Source of the DNA: Sphingobacteriaceae bacterium
Lineage (GTDB): Bacteria; Bacteroidota; Bacteroidia; Sphingobacteriales; Sphingobacteriaceae
Length of the DNA stretch: 64,000 nt
Reading direction: 5' to 3'
Assembly: GCA_029266635.1 (NCBI GenBank)
Contig: JAQSWM010000001.1
Location: forward strand, 124,001 to 188,000
In this document: one piece after another, positions 1 to 9,080 of the stretch
How positions within the stretch are numbered: position 1 is the first letter of the stretch
Layout of the letters: each line of letters opens with the position of its first letter
The notes under the pieces: generated by a model
Seen by the model: only the letters and a program-made list of their open reading frames with translations
Databases searched by the model: none
Told to the model about the DNA's origin: nothing
Made by a program: the position numbers and the translations under genes

Positions 1-63
1 AAACGCAGTATTTACTCTTATTAAGGTTTCTGCATGGTTATGATGATGGGAATGGGATTCCAT
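1..63 (-). CDS. Cation diffusion facilitator (CzcD-like), N-terminal fragment
   Basis: Reading the minus strand from an ATG at 61-63 to the window edge gives 21 open codons beginning MESHSHHHNHAETLIRVNTA. A His-rich N-terminus followed by a short amphipathic stretch ending in N-T-A-F is the usual opening of CDF metal/proton antiporters (CzcD/ZitB type), where the histidines bind Zn or similar ions before the first membrane helix. The rest of the gene lies outside the window. It starts one base after the PAP2 stop codon, so the two are probably co-transcribed. The family call rests on these few residues only. Confidence 0.5.
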   Translation of the reverse strand, partial: MESHSHHHNHAETLIRVNTAF

Positions 64-64
64 A

Positions 65-784
65 TTACACCTGCTGCACCTGTTTGTTGATCTTGTTTTT
101 ACTATAGAATTCCATATGCCGAATTACCCAAATAACCAGGATGAGCCAGATTGTGCCTGCGCAAAAGCCTCCAATTACATCGCTTGCATAGTGCACCCGG
201 AGATAGATCCTGCTTAAGCCAATAGACAAGATAAGTACAATGATAGCCGTTAGGATCAGAATACGATAACTTCGGTTTATGTCTTTTCTATTCCAGATAA
301 AATAGATTAACAAACCGTAAAAGGTTACGCTGCTCATGGCGTGCCCGCTTGGAAAACTTAGACCAATAGCCGGATCAAGCAAAGGCACGGGCGGGCGTTG
401 CCGGTTAAACCACTGCTTCAGCAGAAGCATCAACAGCACGCTACTGAGAGCAATAGAGCCAACCTTTATCGAATACCACTTGTGCTTCCTTACGAAAATG
501 GCCCAGCAAAACAGCAGGACGTTGGCAACAATCAGAAACTGATAATTGCCGAGTTCGGAAATAAACAACATTATTCCGTTGTTTCGGCTACTAACTTGCC
601 GCGAAAGGAAATGGAATGCTGAGGCATCAAACTCTTCCTTATGATCTAAAAAGACCATCTTCGCGACAAACAGGAACAAGTAGAAAGCGACTAAAAATAA
701 CATCAGTGCCAGAAGGGTTTCGGCGGTAAACAAGATTGCTCCGGCAAACCTGCTGTCATAGAACTTTTTGGCTCTTCTTATCAT
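65..784 (-). CDS. PAP2-family membrane phosphatase
   Basis: A 239-residue integral membrane protein with about six hydrophobic segments and the three-part acid phosphatase signature of the PAP2 superfamily: K123-x6-R130-P131, then P-S146-G-H148, then S-R192-x5-H198-x3-D202. H198 should be the phosphate-accepting nucleophile and H148 the acid. Such enzymes dephosphorylate lipid phosphates such as undecaprenyl diphosphate or phosphatidylglycerophosphate on the periplasmic side; the substrate cannot be told from sequence. The start is ATG at 782-784. It ends one base before the CDF-like gene, suggesting a shared transcript. Confidence 0.85.
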   Translation of the reverse strand: MIRRAKKFYDSRFAGAILFTAETLLALMLFLVAFYLFLFVAKMVFLDHKEEFDASAFHFLSRQVSSRNNGIMLFISELGNYQFLIVANVLLFCWAIFVRKHKWYSIKVGSIALSSVLLMLLLKQWFNRQRPPVPLLDPAIGLSFPSGHAMSSVTFYGLLIYFIWNRKDINRSYRILILTAIIVLILSIGLSRIYLRVHYASDVIGGFCAGTIWLILVIWVIRHMEFYSKNKINKQVQQV

Positions 785-889
785 TATCGAATCACGGTAA
801 TAGAACCCGAGCTGATGAAACTTCTTTTATGATATTCGTGATCTTTATCAGCGAAGAAGCTGTTGAAGCTTAGAAATTTACAACCAGCA

Positions 890-3079
890 CTATCGGATCA
901 AAATAACAGAACCGGAGCTGTTTACCTTTTGTTTGTAGTATCTATCGTACCCGTCGAAAACCCAATAATAAGTGCCAGTGGGAACATCTATGCCGTCTTT
1001 TTTCCCATCCCAGGCTTGTGAACTGCTTCGCCCGCTAAATACAACCTGTCCCCAACGATCAAACACCTTAAAATAGTTGAGGTCAATTATGCCGGTTAAC
1101 TCCATCCGAAAGGTATCATTGGTGCCGTCGCCGTTAGGAGTAAACGCATTTGTACTTTTTAATGAAGGTAATGGCGGAGGTACAACCACGACTTCCATAG
1201 GCAATATCCTACGGCAATGGTTGCTATTTTCTGCCTTTACGAAGAACTTGCCGCTCGCCAAAATCTTTGATGGGTTTTCAACGGGCTTCGTGGCAAGTGC
1301 ATCTAACCAGAACGTGTATGTAAGACCATTTACAGGGGTAATGGTGGTGTTCAGATCAACTGTTTCAGGATAATCTACCGTTGTAATTGGCGCCACTCTC
1401 AAGTCGAGCTCCGGCTGACATATAACTTTAAAGGGTGCGGTTAATAGACAGCCAGCGTAATTAGTTGCTTTTACATAGTAAGTGCTGCTGATTGTAATTT
1501 CCTGTAATGAGCTTAGTTTTTGTGTCAGGGCAGCATCCCGGAAAAATGTGTAAACAAGCCCGGTGCTGCTGCCTTGTGTGATTTCGGCTTCGGTTAGATA
1601 CTCGCCTGCACATACTTCAAACTGAGCTTTCGCGATTTTCAACACCGGAATATCCACTATAGATACAGTAACAGGCGTCATCACTGGACAAGTATTCGGA
1701 AGTGTAGCTTTTATGTAGTAAACGCCGCTTTCGCTTACAGCGGCAGGCGATGTCAAGGGAATGCTAGCGTCAACATCCTTCCAGTAGGAGAACACGATGC
1801 CTGGGCCACTTCCGCTTGTTATAGCCGGATTTGTCAGGTTAACAGCACCCGGTTTACAGATCGCACCAGGATTATTGACAACCACCTTCGGAGGGTCGAA
1901 GATTTGAACATTTACTGGTTTCACTACAAAGCAGCCGGAGGGATTAGTAGCCTTGATATAGTAGGTACCTGATTGCTTGACGGCCTTTGCACCCTGCACG
2001 AATGTGGTACATTCTTGGTCGGTATAATAGCTAAATTTGAACTTCGGCGTACTCCCTGCAGTTATAAATGGTGCCGTAAGATCGACGCCCACATCCCTGC
2101 ACCCGGCTAAAGGTTCTGGTGTCACCTTTAAATCCAGAGGTCCGGTATATTCTGTAATTGATGTATATAGGACGTTTTCACAGCCTAATTCCGGGAAAGG
2201 AACTATTTTCAGTGCATAAATGGTATTCAGTGGAGGTATAGGCGAGATAGTCAGAGTACTTTCTTTCCCAAGTACCTGGCTCATGTCTGAATTATACCAA
2301 TAATACTCTTTGAACCCTGCGGGTGCTTTCAGCGTAACGTGGTCCGTTATGCCAGGACAGACGGTGTTGCCGCTTATAGGTGATGAGCAGTTTTCGTTGA
2401 CATCAACATACGCATACCCGAAATGCCCGCCAGGGGCACAATCGTTGGTAGCAAATTCTATCCGGATGGTTTTACCAGCATAACCAAGAAAATTTATACT
2501 TACCGGAGCCCAGGGCTTAAACCATTTATCAGAAGTACCGGCTCTTTGAAATCCCGGCAAATTGGAAGTTGCAACAAAATCGTGCGAACCGCATCCGATT
2601 GATTGATTGGTGACATCGTCAAAGACATTGACCGTAAATTTTGGCTGCGCTTCTACCGCATGGGAAGGGTTCTGAAACACTACCGCGTAATTGTAGATAA
2701 ATGTGTAGTCGGCGGCATCGTCCGGAACCTTAAATCTATAGGTCATTTTCTCCGCCTGGCTGCCACTGGTAGCATTGCCAAGCATAACAGAGTAGTTGCT
2801 TCCGTTGGGGCAGACGACAGGAAAATTACCGTAAAAGTCCAATTCTGTTGACGTAGCCGGAATGATGGTATGCCGGCCCTCCACCTCTCCTAACTGACTA
2901 ATATTGATCACGTTTGTTTTTGGATCAATGCCTCCTGTGTAACATTTCCAGTTACTAAAATCCCCAAGTTCAAAACCAATATTTTCCGGGCAGTCGCTCT
3001 CTGTTTGAGCCACTACACGAATGCACGTGGCAAACACGAGACAGGTGGCGAGGAAGAATGCTCCGACTTTAGAATGCAT
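890..3079 (-). CDS. T9SS-exported adhesin-like protein with gliding-motility C-terminal domain
   Basis: This 729-residue protein begins with a signal peptide (hydrophobic run FFLATCLVFATC, cleavage after V-A-Q near residue 25). The N-terminal third resembles a galactose-binding/lectin-like sandwich. The centre, about residues 320-640, holds four degenerate repeats of roughly 75-80 residues, each with an aromatic-rich turn and a [TF][YF][YF][IV]KA strand followed by a Cys, as in Ig-like PKD/HYR adhesin repeats. The last 90 residues (NAFTPNGDGTND, F-x-V-F-D-R-W-G, W-D-G, P-x-G-T-Y-Y-W) are a textbook CHU_C/gliding-motility-associated type B sorting domain, so the protein should be exported by the type IX system and surface-bound. 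Ligand unknown. Confidence 0.85.
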   Translation of the reverse strand: MHSKVGAFFLATCLVFATCIRVVAQTESDCPENIGFELGDFSNWKCYTGGIDPKTNVINISQLGEVEGRHTIIPATSTELDFYGNFPVVCPNGSNYSVMLGNATSGSQAEKMTYRFKVPDDAADYTFIYNYAVVFQNPSHAVEAQPKFTVNVFDDVTNQSIGCGSHDFVATSNLPGFQRAGTSDKWFKPWAPVSINFLGYAGKTIRIEFATNDCAPGGHFGYAYVDVNENCSSPISGNTVCPGITDHVTLKAPAGFKEYYWYNSDMSQVLGKESTLTISPIPPLNTIYALKIVPFPELGCENVLYTSITEYTGPLDLKVTPEPLAGCRDVGVDLTAPFITAGSTPKFKFSYYTDQECTTFVQGAKAVKQSGTYYIKATNPSGCFVVKPVNVQIFDPPKVVVNNPGAICKPGAVNLTNPAITSGSGPGIVFSYWKDVDASIPLTSPAAVSESGVYYIKATLPNTCPVMTPVTVSIVDIPVLKIAKAQFEVCAGEYLTEAEITQGSSTGLVYTFFRDAALTQKLSSLQEITISSTYYVKATNYAGCLLTAPFKVICQPELDLRVAPITTVDYPETVDLNTTITPVNGLTYTFWLDALATKPVENPSKILASGKFFVKAENSNHCRRILPMEVVVVPPPLPSLKSTNAFTPNGDGTNDTFRMELTGIIDLNYFKVFDRWGQVVFSGRSSSQAWDGKKDGIDVPTGTYYWVFDGYDRYYKQKVNSSGSVILIR

Positions 3080-3114
3080 GGGGCTTTAACTCTGTAATTT
3101 ACAAATACGAACCT

Positions 3115-3122
3115 CAAATTTA
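3115..3122 (-). promoter_or_regulatory. Candidate -7 element for the T9SS adhesin gene
   Basis: On the minus strand this reads TAAATTTG, a full match to the Bacteroidota -7 consensus TAnnTTTG, about 35 bases before the ATG. No good TTTG -33 element sits at the expected 19-21 base distance; a TTTC lies about 23 bases upstream. Plausible but unproven. Confidence 0.35.
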
Positions 3123-3151
3123 ATCTAAAAAAAGGAATTTCCGTCGAAAGC

Positions 3152-3173
3152 AAATCAGCGAATCTGCTGATTT
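3152..3173. repeat. 8-bp inverted repeat in the divergent intergenic region
   Basis: AAATCAGC and GCTGATTT are perfect inverted arms around a 6-base loop (GAATCT). It sits in the middle of the 220-base region between the divergent adhesin and PepSY genes, so it is not at the end of either gene. It could be a regulator site or a hairpin; no function can be assigned. Confidence 0.4.
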
Positions 3174-3242
3174 TCTTTGCCATACAGATTTGCCGATTCA
3201 GTTGGGTAGGTACTGCTGATGTAACCTCCGTCACACTAATAC

Positions 3243-3272
3243 TTGCCAATTAAGCATCAATTTATATTTTTG
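3243..3272 (+). promoter_or_regulatory. Bacteroidota-type promoter for the PepSY gene
   Basis: A TTG at 3243-3245 is followed after 19 bases by TATTTTTG at 3265-3272, matching the TTTG-N19-21-TAnnTTTG layout used by the phylum's primary sigma factor. Transcription would begin near 3279, inside an open reading frame that formally extends upstream to 3243. This argues that translation starts downstream, at TTG 3300. Confidence 0.5.
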
Positions 3273-3276
3273 CATC

Positions 3277-3291
3277 TTAGAATTAGTCTAA
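3277..3291. promoter_or_regulatory. Palindromic operator resembling a Fur/DtxR-type iron box
   Basis: TTAGAATTAGTCTAA has 5-bp inverted arms (TTAGA/TCTAA) around a 5-bp centre and overlaps the predicted transcription start, where a repressor would block initiation. AT-rich palindromes with TTAGA/TCTAA arms resemble iron-regulator sites, and the gene behind it is a PepSY/PiuB-like protein, a family often iron-regulated. The regulator's identity is inference. Confidence 0.4.
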
Positions 3292-3299
3292 ATAACATT

Positions 3300-4463
3300 T
3301 TGAAGAATATATTACGGACGATACACCTTTGCCTCGCTTTAGCTGCAAGCATTTTTATCATCATTTCCTGCATCACCGGCACCATCATGGTGTTTGAGGA
3401 TGAAATCCAGCATTACCAACATCCAGAACGATATACAGTAACACCGCAAGGCAAACCGCTGAGCGCAGATGAGCTTACGAGACGTGCGGCGGCAACATCT
3501 CCCGAAGCCAAACTATCTTCTCTAAAAGTGTATAACAATCCTTCGAGGACTGTTGAAGTTGGGATTAACTTACCGGAACCAGAAAAGTCCGGTACGCAAG
3601 CCCCAGCCCGAAACCCAGGCAAAGCTCCGGAAGCCAAACCCAAAGGAAGCCCCGGGCTCACCGTCTATATAAACCCATACACCGGAAGGGTCATAGACTC
3701 TTACAATCCCAGAAAATCTTTCTTTAAATCTGTTGAAATGTTCCACCGGTTTCTTGGCGGCGGACAGGGAAGCATAGGCAAATTAATTACAGGCATCTCG
3801 GCATTTTTCCTGTTTGTTATCGTGATAACAGGCATAATCCTGTGGTGGCCTAAAACAGTAAACATCCTAAAACAAAGGTCACTTATTAAATTCAATGCGA
3901 GCCGGAAGAGGCTCAACCACGATCTCCACATCGTTACCGGCTTTTATGTTTCTATATTTTTAGTGGTATCTACCGTAACGGGATTGATCATGGCTTTCAA
4001 CTGGATAAATCAAGGTATTTTCACCCTTACGGGGAGTAAGATTGAAAATCCACCTCCTCCAACCTCTGCTTATCACATCGGCGCTGTGCCCGTATCTGCA
4101 GATCAGGTAATCAAAAATTCTATTTCCTCTTTTCCCGATGCAGAATATTACTTTCTTCGATTTCCGAAAGATTCTGCAGGAGCTGTGTCGGTGAGCGTTC
4201 TGCCACATGAAGCCTTCGAAAATGAGGTCGACAGCTATTTCTTAGACCAGTATAGCGGGGAGATTGTGGGTAGCCAAAAGTTCAAAGACAGAAACGTCGG
4301 ACAGAAAATACGGTCGTATGTTAAGCCAATCCACACCGGCTCGCTTTATGGGTTTCCCACCAAAATAATCAGCTTTCTTGTGTGCATTCTTACCGTCACC
4401 TTTCCTATCACCGGAGTAATTATGTGGCTCAACAGGATAAAGAAGCGGAAGCCTGCGCTTTAG
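3300..4463 (+). CDS. PepSY-associated membrane protein (PiuB-like)
   Basis: An inner-membrane protein of about 387 residues from TTG 3300 (406 if the upstream TTG 3243 is used). It shows four main hydrophobic segments: one near the N-terminus (LCLALAASIFIIISCITG), one after the conserved F-H-R-F-L-G-G-G motif, one in the middle and one at the C-terminus. The periplasmic loops correspond to PepSY-like regions. This is the PepSY_TM/PiuB architecture found beside siderophore receptors and ferric reductases. Start 3300 is preferred because the promoter and operator overlap the upstream codons. There is no TonB receptor next to it; its exact role, probably iron assimilation or redox at the membrane, is inferred. 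Confidence 0.75.
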   Translation: MKNILRTIHLCLALAASIFIIISCITGTIMVFEDEIQHYQHPERYTVTPQGKPLSADELTRRAAATSPEAKLSSLKVYNNPSRTVEVGINLPEPEKSGTQAPARNPGKAPEAKPKGSPGLTVYINPYTGRVIDSYNPRKSFFKSVEMFHRFLGGGQGSIGKLITGISAFFLFVIVITGIILWWPKTVNILKQRSLIKFNASRKRLNHDLHIVTGFYVSIFLVVSTVTGLIMAFNWINQGIFTLTGSKIENPPPPTSAYHIGAVPVSADQVIKNSISSFPDAEYYFLRFPKDSAGAVSVSVLPHEAFENEVDSYFLDQYSGEIVGSQKFKDRNVGQKIRSYVKPIHTGSLYGFPTKIISFLVCILTVTFPITGVIMWLNRIKKRKPAL

Positions 4464-4583
4464 TATCACATGATTTTCGAACTGACTCACTTCTGAGCAT
4501 ACAAGCGCTGCTGCGAAACTGTGCGCCAGCGAGAACTTTCATATTCCTTGTTTGTAATACTTATCTTACCGCAAAATAATTGA

Positions 4584-6713
4584 ATGTCAAAAAAATCAAA
4601 TAACGTTAAGCAAATACTCAGGCAGTTAATATCCGATGTGTTCGAAAAATCGGGCAACCAGCCGCTTAACTACAAACAAGTATCAGCACAGTTAAACCTT
4701 ACAGATAACGATTCCCGCGAAACTATCCTGGAAATACTCCAGGAGGAAACGAAAAAAGGCATACTGCAGCAGCCCGAAAAAGGCAAATACCAGTTAAAGG
4801 AACTGAAAAACTCTATCACAGGAAAGGTGCAGATGACAGCCGACGGCTCTGCCTTTATTGTTCCCGACGACGAGTTCGAAGAAGATATCTACGTTGCTCC
4901 GCGGAAACTTCACAATGCCCTCCACGGAGATAAAGTAAAAGTATACGCCTTCGGAAAAGCGAAGGGCGGGCGCAAGAAAGAAGGCGAAGTGGTGGAGATC
5001 ATCAGCCGGGCGAAGATGGATTTTACGGGTATTGTGAAGCTGTCTGAAAAGTTTGCCTTCCTCATTGCCGATGACCGCAAGATGAACCAGGATATTTTTA
5101 TTCCGCTTGCCGACATCAACGGCGCTACGGACGGAGTTAAGGCTGTGGCTGAGATTGTGGACTGGCCGGAAGGAGCCAAAAACCCCGTCGGTAAGATCAA
5201 GCATATTTTAGGAAAGCAGGGCGAGAATAACACGGAAATGAATGCCATCCTCGCTGATTATGGCTTCCCTTTGGAGTTCCCTGAAGCTGTTGAAGCGGAA
5301 GCAAATGCCATCCCTGAGGAAATATCACAGGAGGAGATCAAGAACCGCCGCGACTTCCGCGACACGCTTAGCTTCACAATCGACCCAGCCGACGCAAAGG
5401 ATTTCGATGATGCCATTTCATTCAAATATCTTGAAAATGGCAATTATGAAATTGGTGTGCACATCGCGGATGTTTCGCATTATGTGAAACCAAACACAGC
5501 TCTCGATAAAGAAGCTTATGAACGCGGCACTTCAGTTTACCTGGTTGACCGGGTAATCCCTATGTTGCCTGAGCGCTTGTCAAATGGAGTTTGCTCCCTT
5601 CGTCCTAACGAAGACAAGCTGTGCTTTGCCGCTGTTTTTGAGCTGGACAAAGAAGCGAATGTGGTTGAACAATGGTTTGGCAGAACAATCATCCATTCTG
5701 ACAAACGGTTTGCTTATGAGGATGCGCAACAGCTTATTGAAGATAAAGCAGGAGAATACAGCAAGGAAATATTGACCCTGAATGATCTTGCCTACAAACT
5801 GCGAGAACGCAAATTCAAACACGGCGCCATCAGCTTTGAGTCTACCGAAGTAAAGTTTAAGCTTGATGCAAACGGCAAACCAACCGGCGTCTACGTGAAG
5901 GAGCGTAAGGATGCGCATAAACTGATTGAAGATTTCATGTTGCTCGCCAACCGGAAAGTAGCCGAGTTCATCGCCAAGAAAGGCAAAGGAAAACAGAAAC
6001 TTACCTTCGTCTACCGTGCTCACGATTCGCCAAACGAAACTACACTGATGAACTTTGCGCAGTTTGCCATGAAGTTCGGATATAAGATCAATACAAAATC
6101 TGATCGTGAAATTGCCCGTTCTCTCAATCACCTGATGGAGGATGTGGAGGGCAAAAAGGAGCAGAATGTGCTTACGCAGTTGGCTATCCGCTCCATGGCA
6201 AAGGCAATTTATACGACCAAAAAATCATCCCACTACGGGCTTGCCTTCGATTTTTACACCCACTTCACCTCTCCTATCCGCCGCTACCCCGATGTTCTTT
6301 CCCACCGTTTGCTGGAACACTATCTGACAGGAGGAAAATCTGTAGATGAGGAAACATTTGAGAAAATGTGCATCTATTCATCCCAGATGGAGAAAAAAGC
6401 TGCTGATGCCGAGCGTGCTTCAATAAAATACAAGCAGGCAGAATATCTGGAAGATAACATCGGAAACATCTTCGAAGGCATCATTTCAGGTCTCACCGAA
6501 TGGGGCATGTACGTAGAGATTATTGAAAATAAGTGCGAGGGAATGGTACGCCTCCGCGATATAAACGACGACTTCTATGTTCTTGACGAGAAAAACTATT
6601 GCATCATTGGTCAGCGCAAAAAGAAAAAATATCAGTTAGGCGATACAGTAACGATCTCGGTAAAAAAAGTAGATTTGGGCAAAAGGCAAATAGATTTCAC
6701 ATTGGTGAAATAA
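4584..6713 (+). CDS. rnr: Ribonuclease R
   Basis: A 709-residue 3'-5' exoribonuclease of the RNase II/R family, which degrades structured RNA and takes part in rRNA and mRNA quality control. From N to C: a winged-helix region (residues 1-70), cold-shock OB domains (75-230), the RNB catalytic core with metal-binding aspartates in D267-PADAK-D273-F-D275-D276, and a C-terminal S1 domain (about 625-709, G-I-I-S-G-L-T-E-W-G-M-Y-V). The core motifs R-R-Y-P-D and A-E-R-A are present. The ATG start is clear. The symporter gene begins 13 bases after its stop, so they may share a transcript. Confidence 0.95.
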   Translation: MSKKSNNVKQILRQLISDVFEKSGNQPLNYKQVSAQLNLTDNDSRETILEILQEETKKGILQQPEKGKYQLKELKNSITGKVQMTADGSAFIVPDDEFEEDIYVAPRKLHNALHGDKVKVYAFGKAKGGRKKEGEVVEIISRAKMDFTGIVKLSEKFAFLIADDRKMNQDIFIPLADINGATDGVKAVAEIVDWPEGAKNPVGKIKHILGKQGENNTEMNAILADYGFPLEFPEAVEAEANAIPEEISQEEIKNRRDFRDTLSFTIDPADAKDFDDAISFKYLENGNYEIGVHIADVSHYVKPNTALDKEAYERGTSVYLVDRVIPMLPERLSNGVCSLRPNEDKLCFAAVFELDKEANVVEQWFGRTIIHSDKRFAYEDAQQLIEDKAGEYSKEILTLNDLAYKLRERKFKHGAISFESTEVKFKLDANGKPTGVYVKERKDAHKLIEDFMLLANRKVAEFIAKKGKGKQKLTFVYRAHDSPNETTLMNFAQFAMKFGYKINTKSDREIARSLNHLMEDVEGKKEQNVLTQLAIRSMAKAIYTTKKSSHYGLAFDFYTHFTSPIRRYPDVLSHRLLEHYLTGGKSVDEETFEKMCIYSSQMEKKAADAERASIKYKQAEYLEDNIGNIFEGIISGLTEWGMYVEIIENKCEGMVRLRDINDDFYVLDEKNYCIIGQRKKKKYQLGDTVTISVKKVDLGKRQIDFTLVK

Positions 6714-6726
6714 CTTTTCCCAATCA

Positions 6727-7947
6727 ATGAAGCCCTGGTTCAAAAACTATCGAGGTATCATCTGGCTTGTCGCCGGGATTGTGGTGGGCAGCCTAGCCGG
6801 ATTGCTGCTTGGCAAAAAGGTAGAGGTGCTGAAGCCAATAGGCGACGTATTTTTGAACCTGCTGTTCACTGGTGTGATCCCGCTCGTGTTCTTTGCCATT
6901 GCTTCTGCCATTGCAAGCCTCGGTGGATCAAAGAAACTGGGGAGAATACTCAGCGTCACATTTTTGATTTTCCTGGCTACAGTTCTCATTTCAGCATTCC
7001 TCACCATTGTTGCCGTGTGGCTTTTCCCGATTCACGAGCAATTGATGCCTATGCAGATTACCGAAAAGATTGATTCGCAGCCCTTCGGCGATCAACTGAC
7101 AAAGCTCTTCACCACTTCCGATTTCATGGAGTTGCTATCGCGGAAGAGCATGCTGGCGATGATCATCTTCTCGGTACTTGTAGGCTTTGCTACTTTACAA
7201 TCTGGTGAAAAAGGTGCGGCTTTCGCCGGATTCCTGCACTCCGGCAATGAAGTTTTCAAAAACGTCCTTGTCCTGATCATGAAACTTGCGCCCATAGGAT
7301 TGGGCGCTTACTTCGCCTATCAGGTCGGCGTTTTCGGTCCGCAGCTTTTTGGAGCTTACGCCCGGTCACTGGGCTTGTACTATGCATTTGGAGCTTTTTA
7401 CTTTGTTGTTCTGTTCAGCCTTTATGCGTTTGTAGCCGGCGGTGTAGAAGGAATAAAGCGATACTGGAAGAATAACATTATCCCATCAGCAACTGCAGTG
7501 GGCACATGCAGCAGCATCGCTACCATTCCAGCAAACCTGGATGCTGCTAAAAACATGGGCATTCCTGACGAAATCGCCAACGTCGCCATCCCGCTGGGCG
7601 GAACTTTGCATAAAGATGGTTCAAGTATATCTTCCATCATCAAAATGGCGGTTGTCTTTGCGCTATTTGGCAAAAGCTTCAACAGCACAGAAGTTGTAAT
7701 ACTTGCTTTGGGCATGACCGTTCTGGTGAGCATTGTGGAAGGCGGCATCCCTAACGGTGGTTACGTGGGCGAACTATTGTTTATTTCTGCGTATGGCTTT
7801 CCTCCCGAGGCTCTCCCCGCAGCCATGATCATCGGCACCCTTGTGGACCCCATGGCAACGCTCCTTAACGCCACCGGCGACACAGTTGCGACTATGCTGG
7901 TAACGAGAGTTGTGGAAGGAAAGAACTGGCTGATCGCTAAAAGTTAG
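6727..7947 (+). CDS. Dicarboxylate/amino acid:cation symporter (DAACS family)
   Basis: A 406-residue membrane protein with 8-10 hydrophobic segments and hallmarks of the GltP/DctA (SLC1) family: the serine-rich stretch T-C-S-S-I-A-T-I-P before re-entrant loop 1, P-L-G-G-T-L-H-K-D-G in TM7, and M-x-x-T-L-V-D-P-M-A-T-L-x-N-A-T-G-D near the end. It probably takes up glutamate, aspartate or C4-dicarboxylates with Na+ or H+. The T-L-H-K-D-G segment differs from the more usual N-M-D-G, so substrate and ion specificity may differ. Neighbouring rnr gives no functional hint. Confidence 0.9.
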   Translation: MKPWFKNYRGIIWLVAGIVVGSLAGLLLGKKVEVLKPIGDVFLNLLFTGVIPLVFFAIASAIASLGGSKKLGRILSVTFLIFLATVLISAFLTIVAVWLFPIHEQLMPMQITEKIDSQPFGDQLTKLFTTSDFMELLSRKSMLAMIIFSVLVGFATLQSGEKGAAFAGFLHSGNEVFKNVLVLIMKLAPIGLGAYFAYQVGVFGPQLFGAYARSLGLYYAFGAFYFVVLFSLYAFVAGGVEGIKRYWKNNIIPSATAVGTCSSIATIPANLDAAKNMGIPDEIANVAIPLGGTLHKDGSSISSIIKMAVVFALFGKSFNSTEVVILALGMTVLVSIVEGGIPNGGYVGELLFISAYGFPPEALPAAMIIGTLVDPMATLLNATGDTVATMLVTRVVEGKNWLIAKS

Positions 7948-8129
7948 GTTCACAAACCGTTTTCCGCTCCTCTACGACAGTTATTTTTACTCATACACAA
8001 CTGTTACAGCAACTTCTACAAATTTTGTATCACAAAATCGTTACCGCACTGATATTTGATTTGCTAACCAAGCGCTCATCAGGGAAAGCCAACACCCTTA
8101 ACAGAGGCATCTAACCTAATTTCTATTCT

Positions 8130-9035
8130 ATGAAAAATTATTTTTTCAAAGTGGAGAGCATTTGCTCATTCCGCGGAAGCAACACTGTGCCTGCAAAATC
8201 TATGAGGCCTTTCATGAAATGGCCCATCATGCTGGGCTGTGCAATGGTAATTTACTCGGGCTGTAAGCAAGACTCGGTTAAGCAGCAGGAGGTATCTGCA
8301 TCAACCAAAAACCAGGCATCTGTATCAAACCTGGCAGAAGATGCAGTCTCAATTGCATCAGCAACAGTGTATTCGGCAGCCAGCGGTGGAACTGCTATCG
8401 GATCTATTGGGGTCAATGAAAACCTGGATGCAGGAACAGTTTCAGGAACCCGGACCTATGTAACTTATAAGACGACCGGCGAAGATAAATCGGGGTGGGT
8501 TGCATCATCAGCTGTAAGGTTAACCAGTTGGATGTGGCCGATACAGGCAGTGAACACAACGCAGGACTTTAATGACTACTATGCTGACAAGGGTGGCTAT
8601 CACCTTGCAATCGATATGACAAGTTCGGTAGGCATAGACAACATTTTTGCTGCCCGGGGCGGCACAGTAGTTTATGCGGGCTATTCATCGTGTAACGGCA
8701 ATCATGTTATTATCCAGCACCTTAATGGCACTAATCCCACTGTTTATACTCTTTATTGCCATATGACTTCCATTAACGCATCAATTACTAACGGTGCTCA
8801 GGTAACAAAAGGCCAAACCATTGGCCAAATGGGAAGCACCGGGTGCGTAACCGGCAAACACTTACATTTCTCCATCTACAGCCGCAACTACAGTACTGAT
8901 CCATACGGCTATACAAGTTCTGGGGGTACAACTGTGTCTCGCTCAGATAGCAAAATTGTAATGAGCTACAGCAGCGGAAACGTGACCTATTACGACCCTC
9001 AATATGTGGTAAGGAATAGCGGACAACTACCTTAA
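8130..9035 (+). CDS. M23-family peptidoglycan peptidase, lipoprotein
   Basis: A predicted lipoprotein: hydrophobic stretch then lipobox I-Y-S-G-C45. An SH3b-like region (about residues 75-132) precedes a lysostaphin/LytM-type M23 domain whose zinc ligands are visible as H158-x3-D162 and H244-L-H246, with a further catalytic-type H211. It should cleave peptide crosslinks of peptidoglycan. The first ATG gives an unusually long basic N-region; ATG 8202 would give a more normal signal peptide (MRPFMKWP...), so the true start may be there. The 180-base upstream gap shows no clear terminator. It is followed after 45 bases by another lipoprotein, a glycosidase, in the same direction. Confidence 0.85.
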   Translation: MKNYFFKVESICSFRGSNTVPAKSMRPFMKWPIMLGCAMVIYSGCKQDSVKQQEVSASTKNQASVSNLAEDAVSIASATVYSAASGGTAIGSIGVNENLDAGTVSGTRTYVTYKTTGEDKSGWVASSAVRLTSWMWPIQAVNTTQDFNDYYADKGGYHLAIDMTSSVGIDNIFAARGGTVVYAGYSSCNGNHVIIQHLNGTNPTVYTLYCHMTSINASITNGAQVTKGQTIGQMGSTGCVTGKHLHFSIYSRNYSTDPYGYTSSGGTTVSRSDSKIVMSYSSGNVTYYDPQYVVRNSGQLP

Positions 9036-9080
9036 ATGACATCCTAAATCGCCATCTAATCAATTGTAAAAAACTCTTTT

